A stretch of DNA of 16,606 bases from the NCBI GenBank assembly GCA_900543615.1, contig UQSC01000035.1:1-16606 (forward strand), given 5' to 3'. Source of the stretch: an uncultured Collinsella sp. (lineage in GTDB: Bacteria; Actinomycetota; Coriobacteriia; Coriobacteriales; Coriobacteriaceae). Shown piece by piece: positions 8,129 through 15,179 of this stretch (its first letter is position 1; every line of letters begins with the position of its first letter). Made by a program: the position numbers and the translations under genes. The notes beneath the pieces were generated by a model. That model saw only the letters and a program-made list of their open reading frames with translations, had not been told where the DNA came from and did no database searches.

Positions 8129-8198
8129 TTCTGGAGTTCCTTTCGAGTTCCTTGCAAAAAATGTATGACACCTCTGAGACACGGTGAGGTCATGCAAG
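8129..8198 (-). promoter_or_regulatory. rpsT leader with hairpin
   Basis: The predicted leader of about 70 bases can fold. CTTGCA (8193-8198) pairs with TGCAAG (8151-8156), and inside it TGAC plus CTC pairs with GAG plus GTCA, with a two-base bulge. A run of six T bases (about 8157-8162) follows the inner stem by five bases, so a weak attenuator is also conceivable. The outer stem ends just before the ribosome binding site AAAGGA. This is the place where autogenous control by S20 would be expected. Confidence 0.4.
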
Positions 8199-8203
8199 CG
8201 CCT

Positions 8204-8212
8204 ACTATAGCA
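8204..8212 (-). promoter_or_regulatory. rpsT extended -10 promoter
   Basis: The minus strand reads TGCTATAGT, an extended -10 (TGn followed by TATAGT, 8204-8209). No good -35 stands 16-18 bases upstream; a TTGACA at about 8243 is far too distant. Transcription would start near 8197, about 70 bases before the GTG start. Confidence 0.6.
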
Positions 8213-8261
8213 CGCTCCCCCTCAAAGGGATAGAACGAATTTGTCAAATAGGCAGGTATCA

Positions 8262-9224
8262 TCACGATTTTCTCAAGATGTTCGTAATCCAGAGCAAAAG
8301 CGCGGTCTGAGAATCGGCCGAACCCTTAAGCGCGAGCTCCACATCGACCGCACCCTCGAGCGCTGCGACGAGCTCTGCCATCGAAAAGCGACGTGCCCAG
8401 GTCAGGTGATTCTTGACCTGCCAGCCCTGAAGCTTGAGCGTTGCGGCGAGCTCACGCCCCTGCCCACGCCCATCGAGCGCCTTGGCGACGATAAGCTCGC
8501 GAATGCGTCCGCACAGCAGCGTATAGGTCCACACGTAGCTCTTGGAGGGCAGAAGCTTAAAGAGCTCGAGCGAACGCTGCATATCGCGAGCCGAGACCGC
8601 ATTGAGAAAGTCCCAGGGTTGAACCTCGGCCGTACGTACGATCCAGCGCTCAACGTCGGCAAGCTCAATCTGGGGCGCCTCGACCATCTGGGCAAGCTTA
8701 GCCAAGTCGTTATCGAGCATGCGAGTGTTTTCACCCGAACGCGAGACGAGTTCCTCGGCGGCCGCCGCCGAGATCGACTTGCCGTGCTGCGTCGCCATCT
8801 GCTGCACGCGGCGCGGTAACTCCCAGCGCTTGGTGCCGGAGCAATCGACGATAGCCTTCTTGTCGATCTTGGCGATCGCCTTATACAGGCGCGTGTTCTT
8901 GGCAAGCGAGTCGGCGATGATGAGGCAGACCGTTGTGGGACTGGGACTCGCCAGATACTCGACGAGCGGCTCCGAGACCGCCTTGGCGAGCTTTGAGCAG
9001 CCATCAAGGATTACCAAGCGAAACTCGCTGCCCATGGGAAAGGTGTTAAGCGATCCGATAATAGACTCGATATCGGGGTCCTTGATCATGTCGCGCTCGT
9101 CGAGGTTGAACTCGACCATACCCGACTTTTCCAGACGCGCTTTCATACGCGAGACGGCGTGATCGCGCTTGACTCCGTCGGTACCGACGATCAGATATGC
9201 CGGCAGCAGACCGGTTTCGGACAT
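8262..9224 (-). CDS. holA: DNA polymerase III delta subunit HolA
   Basis: Clamp-loader subunit that opens the beta sliding clamp during replication. It has 320 residues. The N-terminal AAA-like domain begins with AYLIVGTDGVKRDHAV. Like other delta subunits it lacks a working P-loop. The middle segment RWELPRRVQQMATQHGKSIS and the following LVSRSGENTRMLDNDLAKL (about residues 140-200) match the family's conserved helices, and a helical collar domain ends the protein. The start is ATG 9224, with GGGAGGGG six bases upstream; the open frame before it runs into a candidate promoter. It follows comEC by 78 bases, the common comEA-comEC-holA arrangement. Confidence 0.93.
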   Translation of the reverse strand: MSETGLLPAYLIVGTDGVKRDHAVSRMKARLEKSGMVEFNLDERDMIKDPDIESIIGSLNTFPMGSEFRLVILDGCSKLAKAVSEPLVEYLASPSPTTVCLIIADSLAKNTRLYKAIAKIDKKAIVDCSGTKRWELPRRVQQMATQHGKSISAAAAEELVSRSGENTRMLDNDLAKLAQMVEAPQIELADVERWIVRTAEVQPWDFLNAVSARDMQRSLELFKLLPSKSYVWTYTLLCGRIRELIVAKALDGRGQGRELAATLKLQGWQVKNHLTWARRFSMAELVAALEGAVDVELALKGSADSQTALLLWITNILRKS

Positions 9225-9264
9225 TGCGCTCCCCTCCCGCAGGCCTTCGTATTCGTTCCGTGTC

Positions 9265-9294
9265 ATTCTAGCCCAGGGGCCCACCACACGCCAA
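9265..9294 (-). promoter_or_regulatory. Candidate holA promoter
   Basis: On the minus strand TTGGCG (9289-9294), an 18-base spacer and TAGAAT (9265-9270) form a plausible sigma-70-type promoter in the comEC-holA gap. It would let holA be expressed when the competence genes are silent, which fits an essential replication gene. Confidence 0.45.
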
Positions 9295-9302
9295 CGACGT
9301 CG

Positions 9303-11606
9303 TCACGGTCGCTGGCATCGCATCGCAAAGCCATTCGCAGTCGGCGTGACGGTAATGTCTCCGTGTTCGATGGTGCACGCGAACACGCCGCCCGCTTCCT
9401 TAACGGCATCGATGCAGGCATCGGATGGATGGCCGTATCGATTCCCCTCACCCGCGCTCGCGAGGGAAAGCTCGGGCTTCAGGACGTCCAGCAACTCGCC
9501 ATCGACTGAAACCTTGGAGCCGTGATGCCCAAGTTTAAGGACATCGATATCCCCCACCTCCTGCACGAATTCCCGTTCTTGATCGAGTTCGGCATCACCG
9601 GTGAGGAGCATACGCAGGCCCTTGTCTTCCTGAACATAAGAGAGCAGCAGGACAAGCGAGTCCTCATTGCCCTCGCCATCCACGGACTCGAATGGCCACA
9701 TCACGCGGGCGCAAAATGAGCCGATGTCGACCGTATCCCCACGGCGCACCTGCCGATACTCCACACCAGGTCGGTTCAATACCTCGGCAGGAGCATCCTC
9801 CAGCGCATCCGCCGCCACGGCAATCGTTCCGACCGAAAACTGTTCGAGCACGGCGGGCAGACCACCCCAGTGGTCCTCATCCCAATGCGTCACAAAGACG
9901 GCATCGATATGGTGCACGTTATTGCGAACCAACGCCGCCACCACACGCTCGTCGAGCCCACAGTCGACGAGCGCTACTGCGCCGCCCTGGCGGATAAGAA
10001 TCGCATCGGCCTGGCCCACATCGAGCACCGTCACCGAAGGCGGAGCAAATCGATCCCAATAGACGTACGGAATCGCAGCCAAGAGTACCAGACATGCAAG
10101 CCCCACCGCCATAGGATGTGCACGGGGACGCGGCCACCAGACCAGCAGAACCGCCAGCAAACACGGCACTAGGTAAATCCACATGCTATCGGGCGGCACG
10201 CTCACGGATGCACCCGGCATGGCGGCAAACAGCTGCTCGAAGAACAGCGCGCAACGGGCGGCAATCATGGGCACAACGAGCGCCCAAGTCCGCAACGGTC
10301 CCACGAGCGAAAAGGGAGCCAGCACGATCGACACAGCGAGCAGTACGCTCATCACCGGACCGATGACCGCATTTGCCAGCGGAGCAATGAGCGAGAATGT
10401 ACCGAAGGCAGGAATGGTAATGGGGAGCGTCGCCAACTGCGAGCACAGCGTGACGGAAAGCATGCCGGCAACGCCCGATGGCACACGCAACTCACCCAAA
10501 GCGTAGGTCGCATAGGGGCAAAAGCAAAGGATGGCTAAGACGCTGGCGCATGAAAGCTGAAAGCCCATCTCGAACAGCACCGTCGGCCGCAGTAGCACAA
10601 AGATGGACATGGTTACGAAGAGTGCCGATGCGCCATGCCGACGACGCCCCGCGCCGTTTACGACAAGCGTCACGAACACCATGCAGCACGCGCGCACGGC
10701 CGAGGGAGACGCGCCCGTAAAGGCAGCGTAGCCCACAAGCGTTATCGCCAATATCGCCCGCTGAAGACCACGTGAGCACCGAGTCTTTTGCAATACACCC
10801 TCGATTACAAACCCCACGATAGCCAAATGGCTGCCCGAGACGGCGATAAGATGCGCCGTTCCCGTCACCGAAAACCAGTCGCCCGCCGGCTGGGCGCGCA
10901 GCTCGGCCGAACGACCGCAGACGACACCGGCTATGAGCGCACGCGCCGGGTCGGTCGCAGGCGCGATGGATGCAAGCAGCCCATTTCGCAGCCGAAGCAG
11001 CGGCCCCGGAGAACCCTCATCGACCGATAAAATCCGAACGGCTTTAACCTTGTGCACCTCGCCTCGGAGCACGCGCGATCGTCCATATGCATCGTTCTCA
11101 AAACGTGAAACGCGACCGATAACACGCGCGTGCGCCCCGACCTTGAGCTCACGATCACACGATAGGCGAACCGTTGCCAAGTTCTTACCGTCCGCGCGTG
11201 CCTCGCAGGTATAGGAATACACGTCGTCGTTTATGGATGGATCACCCTGCACGACAAACTCGAGGCCGCTTGCCGCTCGACCGTCGAGCGCCTTCGAGGC
11301 GCTGAGCGCACCCACAGCCCACCACGCCGAGACGACCGCTCCCGCCACGAGACCGATGGACGCGGCATACAGCCACCGCTTCAAAGGGGCAAGCCGCGCA
11401 CAAGAGTGAGCCAGCACAACGAAAACCGCCGCCGCAACGGGAATAGCCCATAGCGGCCCGACCGCCGTCGCCCGCTCCCTCAGCAGCGCATCAGCGGCCA
11501 CGTTGAGCACCAAGGCGCAGCTCACGCACATGCCGGCACACAGGGCCATCGTCCACGGAATCAGGGGCCGCGGAGGCATCACGTGCTCGCGCTCGGTCGC
11601 ACTCAT
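9303..11606 (-). CDS. comEC: ComEC/Rec2 DNA-uptake channel protein
   Basis: Inner-membrane channel that carries single-stranded DNA into the cytoplasm during natural transformation. It has 767 residues, full length. N-terminal membrane helices and an OB-like outer domain (about 95-200, with VIGRVSRFEND) lead to the Competence domain with HLIAVSGSHLAIVG near 255 and many membrane helices up to about 520. A metallo-beta-lactamase-like domain follows: LDVGQADAIL near 525, the metal motif HWDEDHWGG near 572, LTGDAE near 660 and LGHHGS near 692. The metal ligands look intact, so nuclease activity on the incoming strand is possible. The start ATG 11606 overlaps the comEA stop codon as ATGA; a start 27 bases downstream is the alternative. 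I see no frameshift or stop inside, so the gene is not decaying. Confidence 0.94.
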   Translation of the reverse strand: MSATEREHVMPPRPLIPWTMALCAGMCVSCALVLNVAADALLRERATAVGPLWAIPVAAAVFVVLAHSCARLAPLKRWLYAASIGLVAGAVVSAWWAVGALSASKALDGRAASGLEFVVQGDPSINDDVYSYTCEARADGKNLATVRLSCDRELKVGAHARVIGRVSRFENDAYGRSRVLRGEVHKVKAVRILSVDEGSPGPLLRLRNGLLASIAPATDPARALIAGVVCGRSAELRAQPAGDWFSVTGTAHLIAVSGSHLAIVGFVIEGVLQKTRCSRGLQRAILAITLVGYAAFTGASPSAVRACCMVFVTLVVNGAGRRRHGASALFVTMSIFVLLRPTVLFEMGFQLSCASVLAILCFCPYATYALGELRVPSGVAGMLSVTLCSQLATLPITIPAFGTFSLIAPLANAVIGPVMSVLLAVSIVLAPFSLVGPLRTWALVVPMIAARCALFFEQLFAAMPGASVSVPPDSMWIYLVPCLLAVLLVWWPRPRAHPMAVGLACLVLLAAIPYVYWDRFAPPSVTVLDVGQADAILIRQGGAVALVDCGLDERVVAALVRNNVHHIDAVFVTHWDEDHWGGLPAVLEQFSVGTIAVAADALEDAPAEVLNRPGVEYRQVRRGDTVDIGSFCARVMWPFESVDGEGNEDSLVLLLSYVQEDKGLRMLLTGDAELDQEREFVQEVGDIDVLKLGHHGSKVSVDGELLDVLKPELSLASAGEGNRYGHPSDACIDAVKEAGGVFACTIEHGDITVTPTANGFAMRCQRP

Positions 11607-12316
11607 ACGCAGATGCAATCTTTGATTTTGGCAAGCTTCTTCTCGCCGATTCCCGACACGCGCATCAGATCGTCAACCGAAGCAAAAGCACCGTTCTTTG
11701 TCCGCTCATCGATAATCGACTGTGCCATTGAGGGGCCGATTCCCGAGAGCGTCTGCAGCTCTGCCGAGCTTGCCGTATTGATGTTTACTAGGCCTGTTGC
11801 GCCACTAACGCCCGACGATGCGGAAGCCCCACCATCAACACCGGCTTCCGCAATGGACGCCTGCTGCTCCCCTACCGTTGGAACGTGAATTTTTTGTCCA
11901 TCAGCGACCTTGGATGCCCGATTGAGCCCCGTAACGTCTGCCTCGGGCGCCAGCCCGCCGGCGGCATCAATCGCCTGAGCCACTCGCGCGCCGTCCTTGA
12001 GACGATATACACCGGGCGACACAACGGCGCCATCAACATCGACATAAACCTCTGCCGCGGCAGAAGCCTTAGGTGAAGAGCCTTCGGATGTCTTTCCGCT
12101 CGAAGCATCGCTGGATCCCGGCTCCACTAACGTGCCCGAACCATCAGTGCGCTCAAACGACACACCGCCGGCACCGCCGCCAAGGTTCGCCATCGCCAGT
12201 CCACTCGCCATCGCGATGACGACCAGTATCGCCATCACCACTGCCTTATGACCGAGCAGTTTGCCCGCCCAGCGGTCCATCTTTTTGACCCGTTCGTGTT
12301 GTTCGCGCTGCGCCAT
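11603..12316 (-). CDS. comEA: ComEA-type DNA-binding competence protein
   Basis: Membrane-anchored, outward-facing DNA receptor for transformation. It has 237 residues. A basic N-terminus precedes one membrane helix (about 24-44). A Ser/Gly-rich linker follows (about 45-85), then an SLBB domain (about 89-147, VYVDVDGAVVSPGVY), a second flexible linker, and a double helix-hairpin-helix (about 176-235) with hairpins SGIGPSMA and SGIGEKKL that bind double-stranded DNA without sequence preference. The start is ATG 12316, because GGGAGG lies seven bases upstream; the 26 residues readable upstream do not belong to the family and cover the leader. It overlaps comEC by four bases. Type IV pilus genes, also needed for uptake, are not in the window. 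Confidence 0.94.
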   Translation of the reverse strand: MAQREQHERVKKMDRWAGKLLGHKAVVMAILVVIAMASGLAMANLGGGAGGVSFERTDGSGTLVEPGSSDASSGKTSEGSSPKASAAAEVYVDVDGAVVSPGVYRLKDGARVAQAIDAAGGLAPEADVTGLNRASKVADGQKIHVPTVGEQQASIAEAGVDGGASASSGVSGATGLVNINTASSAELQTLSGIGPSMAQSIIDERTKNGAFASVDDLMRVSGIGEKKLAKIKDCICV

Positions 12317-12483
12317 AGCAAAACCTCCCAACACCATCGTGTCAGGAAAAGAGTCCTGCAACAGCCATTCTCCAAAACCGGTTTTCGCGGTCAAACCAAA
12401 AGCTGACCAAAACCTTACGAAATAATGTCCATTTATTCAGGCACACGTCAACAAATGAACACTTAGCCGCAAAATGCCCAGAT
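12317..12483 (-). promoter_or_regulatory. comEA upstream region with candidate promoter and palindromes
   Basis: This non-coding stretch of about 170 bases is unusually AT-rich for the window. The best promoter on the minus strand is TTGACG (12446-12451), an 18-base spacer, then CATTAT (12422-12427). Downstream of it, in the expected leader, lie GGTCA/TGACC arms (12389-12393 and 12404-12408) and a perfect 12-base palindrome AAAACCGGTTTT (12374-12385). These could be operators or RNA folds controlling competence genes; no known regulator site is recognised. Confidence 0.4.
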
Positions 12484-12519
12484 AACAAAAGACCGACGAT
12501 ACAGGCGCATCGTCGGTCT
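12484..12519 (-). terminator. Intrinsic terminator after thiI
   Basis: A perfect 11-base-pair stem, AGACCGACGAT (12509-12519) and its complement ATCGTCGGTCT (12490-12500), encloses an eight-base loop and is followed on the minus strand by TTTTGTT. It lies ten bases after the thiI stop codon and ends the mihF-gmk-rpoZ-thiI transcript. Confidence 0.93.
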
Positions 12520-12529
12520 ATGCACAAAT

Positions 12530-13774
12530 TTACTCGTGATCTTGGTAAATCTCACGCGGAGCAAGCTCCGAATGTTTGCGTTTTAAGGTCTTAGGGGCCT
12601 TATACGTGTTGCTTTCGAAGTCGATATACTCGGTCTGCTTGAGCAGGCGCTCGATCATCTCCTCGTGATCGAACAACTCCCAGGCCTCATGCACGGCATC
12701 GAGTTTAGCGTGCGTCTCGGGACGGCGCGGCATAAACAGCGTGCAGCAGTCGGGAGCGGCCTCAGTCGAGATATCGAACGTACCGATCTCCTCGGCGCGC
12801 GCGATGATCTCCTGCTTGTCCGAACCGATAAGAGGACGGAACACGGGGATCTTCACGGCCTCGTTGACGGCCATGATGTTCTCAAGCGTTTGGGAGGCAA
12901 CCTGCCCAAGTGATTCGCCCGTAACGATGGCCTTGGCACCCTCGATGTGTGCAATGCGCTCGGCAACCGAATACATAATGCGGCGATACATAATCACGCG
13001 CAGGTTGCTGGGACAGGTGACCGAAATCTCACGCTGGCAGTCGCCAAACGGCACCACGTACAGGCGGCCGATCTGGACACCTGGCTCAAGCGCACGGATG
13101 ATGTCCTGCACCAAATACTCGCTCGTATTGGGCGTCTGCGGACGACCAGAGAAATGCACCGGCACGCACACCGCGCCGCGACGCGCGAGCATCCAGGTCG
13201 CCACCGGAGAATCGATGCCCGACGACAGCAGCGTCACGACCTTGCCGGCAGAACCCACCGGCAGACCGCCCACGCCGCGCTCGGAGCGCGCGTACACATA
13301 AACGCTACCCTGGACCACCAGTACGTGCACTATCGCATCGGGGTCGTGCATTTGAACCTTTTTATCGGGGAAGGCCTCGCACAGCACCTCGCCCACCTGA
13401 CGATTGATGTCAATCGAGGTGAGCTCATAGTCGGTATTGGAGCGCTTGGCGTGCACCTTAAACGAATCGAAGGAACCAAACTCGCGCAGCGCCTTCACGG
13501 CGGCGGCACAGTACTCCTGAGGGTCACGATTGGTGTGATACGCCAAAGACACACGAGCAACGCCGGGAACGGTGCGAATGACACGCGCCGCCTCGTCGGC
13601 CTGATGCTCGTTAAAGGTCACGAGGATATAACCGGAAATTCGAGACACGGCATTCACGGAAAAGGCGGCCAAGGCCGCCTTGATGTTATCCATGAGGATA
13701 TGCTCAAAATGTGCGCGGTTCTTACCCTTCAGTCCAACCTCGTGATAGTGGACCAGGCAGACGCGAGCCGCCAT
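12530..13774 (-). CDS. thiI: tRNA 4-thiouridine synthase ThiI, without rhodanese domain
   Basis: Adenylates and thiolates U8 of tRNA to 4-thiouridine, a near-UV sensor, with sulfur supplied by a cysteine desulfurase. It has 414 residues. An N-terminal ferredoxin-like part and THUMP domain (about 60-165) bind tRNA. The PP-loop ATP pyrophosphatase motif SSGIDSP lies at 184-190, and the late motif PDCCTLFMPRRPETHA (about 341-356) carries the family's conserved cysteine near 343-344. The C-terminal rhodanese domain of E. coli ThiI (482 residues) is absent, as in most Gram-positive forms, so sulfur must arrive by another route and a role in thiazole synthesis is unlikely. ATG follows the rpoZ TAA with no gap, which implies coupled translation. 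A strong terminator follows. Confidence 0.95.
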   Translation of the reverse strand: MAARVCLVHYHEVGLKGKNRAHFEHILMDNIKAALAAFSVNAVSRISGYILVTFNEHQADEAARVIRTVPGVARVSLAYHTNRDPQEYCAAAVKALREFGSFDSFKVHAKRSNTDYELTSIDINRQVGEVLCEAFPDKKVQMHDPDAIVHVLVVQGSVYVYARSERGVGGLPVGSAGKVVTLLSSGIDSPVATWMLARRGAVCVPVHFSGRPQTPNTSEYLVQDIIRALEPGVQIGRLYVVPFGDCQREISVTCPSNLRVIMYRRIMYSVAERIAHIEGAKAIVTGESLGQVASQTLENIMAVNEAVKIPVFRPLIGSDKQEIIARAEEIGTFDISTEAAPDCCTLFMPRRPETHAKLDAVHEAWELFDHEEMIERLLKQTEYIDFESNTYKAPKTLKRKHSELAPREIYQDHE

Positions 13775-14056
13775 TTAGGCTTCAGCAACCTTGTGGCCGA
13801 GCGCCTTCTCGTAACGGGCCTCGTCGTAAGAGATGTCGCCGTCGACAATCTCGTCCATAGCCATCGAGATGGTGTCGGCACCGGAAAGCCCGATGGTGAT
13901 GTCATCGACATCCTGGACGGCAAGCACGCGGTTGTGCTGGCCACGCAGCATGCTATTGATGTCGCAGGCGCGCTTGGAGGCAAGCGAAGCGAGCAGGAAG
14001 CGGTTGTGATCGGTCTTCTCCAGAAGATCGTCAATGCAAGGCTTTACAACGGACAC
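13775..14056 (-). CDS. rpoZ: RNA polymerase omega subunit
   Basis: Small subunit that helps fold and keep beta' in RNA polymerase. It has 93 residues. The core motif NRFLLASLASKRACDIN matches the omega helix-turn region, and the C-terminal helix has the usual SxDE-ARYEKALGHK. The start is GTG 14056; a ribosome binding site AAAGGA lies ten bases upstream inside the gmk end, and GAGG lies closer. The stop codon TAA abuts the thiI ATG. The order gmk-rpoZ is conserved in Actinobacteria and beyond and supports the call for such a short gene. Confidence 0.92.
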   Translation of the reverse strand: MSVVKPCIDDLLEKTDHNRFLLASLASKRACDINSMLRGQHNRVLAVQDVDDITIGLSGADTISMAMDEIVDGDISYDEARYEKALGHKVAEA

Positions 14057-14061
14057 GGACC

Positions 14062-14631
14062 TCAGATCCTTTCATGCATATCGAGAACGCGAACGAGCTC
14101 ATCGGTCGCGCGGTCGAGATCGTCATTTACCACGACGTCGTCGTAGCGGTCGGCAAGGGCAAGCTCATCGGCGGCGTTTGCCATACGCAGCTCAATCGTC
14201 TCGGGCGTCTCGGTACCGCGACCGACTAGACGCTCGCGGAGCACCTCAAGCGAAGGCGGCTTGATAAAGATCAGCACGGCCTCGGGGAAACGCTCCTTCA
14301 CCTGCAGGGCGCCCTGGACATCGATCTCCAAAATCAGAGATGCGCCAGAGGCGAGCTTGGATGTGACCTCGCTCACCAACGTGCCGTAGCAGTTACCGTG
14401 GACCTCGGCCCACTCAACAAACTCACCGTTTGCCACGCGGCGGTCGAACTCCTCGCGCGTCAGAAAAAAGTAGTTGACGCCGTCGACCTCACCTTTGCGT
14501 GGTGCTCGCGTGGTAGCCGAAACCGTCAGGCCCAGGTTCGAGCGGCGCTCGCGCAAACGAGTGACGAGCGTACCCTTGCCTGCGCCTGACGGTCCAGAAA
14601 TCACAAAGAGCTTGGAATCCTGAGCGCTCAC
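14062..14631 (-). CDS. gmk: Guanylate kinase
   Basis: Converts GMP (and dGMP) to GDP with ATP, which is needed for GTP supply and for recycling GMP from signal nucleotides. It has 189 residues. The P-loop GPSGAGKG lies at 13-20, the GMP-binding segment SATTRAPRKGEVDGVNYFF at about 38-56, and the LID/GMP region GNCYGT and ILEIDVQGA at about 80-106. The start is GTG 14631, exactly next to the mihF stop codon, with no clear ribosome binding site, so translation probably depends on coupling to mihF. It stops five bases before rpoZ, whose ribosome binding site is inside the gmk end. Confidence 0.96.
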   Translation of the reverse strand: MSAQDSKLFVISGPSGAGKGTLVTRLRERRSNLGLTVSATTRAPRKGEVDGVNYFFLTREEFDRRVANGEFVEWAEVHGNCYGTLVSEVTSKLASGASLILEIDVQGALQVKERFPEAVLIFIKPPSLEVLRERLVGRGTETPETIELRMANAADELALADRYDDVVVNDDLDRATDELVRVLDMHERI

Positions 14632-14940
14632 TTATTTGGTCAGCTGCTCGAGGAGCTGCTCGCGCTGACGGACGCCGAGGCCCTGGACGCGACGGGTAGC
14701 GGAGATACCGAGCTCCTCCATGATCTTGGCGGCCTTGGCCTTGCCATAACCAGGAAGAGACTCGATGAGGGTGGAAACCTTCATGCGGGAAGCGATGGGG
14801 TCATCGGAGTTGAGCACGGACTCGAGGGACTTCTCGCCCTTCTTGATCTGCTCGCGAAGCTCAGCGCGGGCGTGACGTGCGGCAGCAGCCTTCTCAAGAG
14901 CCTGCTTGCGCTGCTCATCGGTAAGCTGAGGGAGTGCCAT
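14632..14940 (-). CDS. mihF: Actinobacterial integration host factor (mIHF-type)
   Basis: Nucleoid-associated DNA-binding protein typical of Actinobacteria and unrelated in fold to E. coli IHF; it shapes DNA and affects transcription broadly. It has 102 residues. The N-terminal helix MALPQLTDEQRKQALEKA is followed by a charged helix, and the S13-like helix-two-turn-helix DNA-binding part is visible as LPGYGKAKAAKIMEELGI then ATRRVQGLG (about 62-92). The start is ATG 14940, with GGAGG five bases upstream; a TTG twelve bases further up overlaps that site and is rejected. It leads the gmk-rpoZ-thiI block. Its order before gmk is an actinobacterial hallmark and the best taxonomic clue in the window. 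Confidence 0.94.
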   Translation of the reverse strand: MALPQLTDEQRKQALEKAAAARHARAELREQIKKGEKSLESVLNSDDPIASRMKVSTLIESLPGYGKAKAAKIMEELGISATRRVQGLGVRQREQLLEQLTK

Positions 14941-14981
14941 TCGAACCTCCAAATAGTTGGGTTATATCTGATTCAATAATT

Positions 14982-15013
14982 GGCATTTTAGCACGTAGAA
15001 CGTACAAAATGCC
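14982..15013 (-). promoter_or_regulatory. Hairpin in the mihF leader
   Basis: GGCATTTT (15006-15013 on the minus strand) pairs with AAAATGCC (14982-14989), and the inside continues as GTACGT pairing with ACGTGC around a three-base loop, giving about 14 base pairs with a single bulged base. No T-run follows, so it is unlikely to be a terminator. It starts 42 bases before the mihF ATG. It could be an operator for a dimeric protein or a leader RNA stem. Confidence 0.6.
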
Positions 15014-15028
15014 CAATCGCGGCTCCAT

Positions 15029-15057
15029 AGGTTAGACGATACCCGCAAAAAGTGCAA
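15029..15057 (-). promoter_or_regulatory. Candidate promoter of mihF-gmk-rpoZ-thiI
   Basis: On the minus strand TTGCAC (15052-15057), a 17-base spacer and TAACCT (15029-15034) form a moderate promoter. Transcription would start near 15022, just upstream of the leader hairpin. The -10 is weak, so this is tentative. Confidence 0.35.
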
Positions 15058-15076
15058 TATACTGCGCCCAAAGTTA

Positions 15077-15134
15077 AGCCCCTGACCTGCGATTCCACAC
15101 AAAGGATGGGAAAGTTTACGCAGGCACAGGGGCT
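15077..15134. repeat. Long imperfect inverted repeat after pyrF
   Basis: On the minus strand AGCCCCTG (15127-15134) pairs with CAGGGGCT (15077-15084), and after a small mismatch CCTGCG pairs with CGCAGG. The loop of about 27 bases holds a further short TTCC/GGAA stem. It starts 45 bases past the pyrF stop. A mixed tract TTAACTTT follows, so it could be a weak terminator for the pyr operon. It could also be a repeated intergenic element or small structured RNA. No known family is recognised. Confidence 0.55.
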
Positions 15135-15179
15135 ATTTTGTGCTAATGAGACCCAAAAGTGGTGACTTAGGGGAATCTT

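Noticed and set aside
8243..8248. TTGACA upstream of rpsT as its -35 box
   Set aside because: It stands 30 or more bases from the TATAGT hexamer, far from the usual 16-18, and has no other good -10 partner.
12947..14146. 399-codon open frame on the plus strand opposite thiI, rpoZ and the gmk end
   Set aside because: It crosses three real genes on the other strand and has shadow-like composition.
14982..15013. Leader hairpin as intrinsic terminator of the pyr operon
   Set aside because: No T-run follows the stem on either strand.
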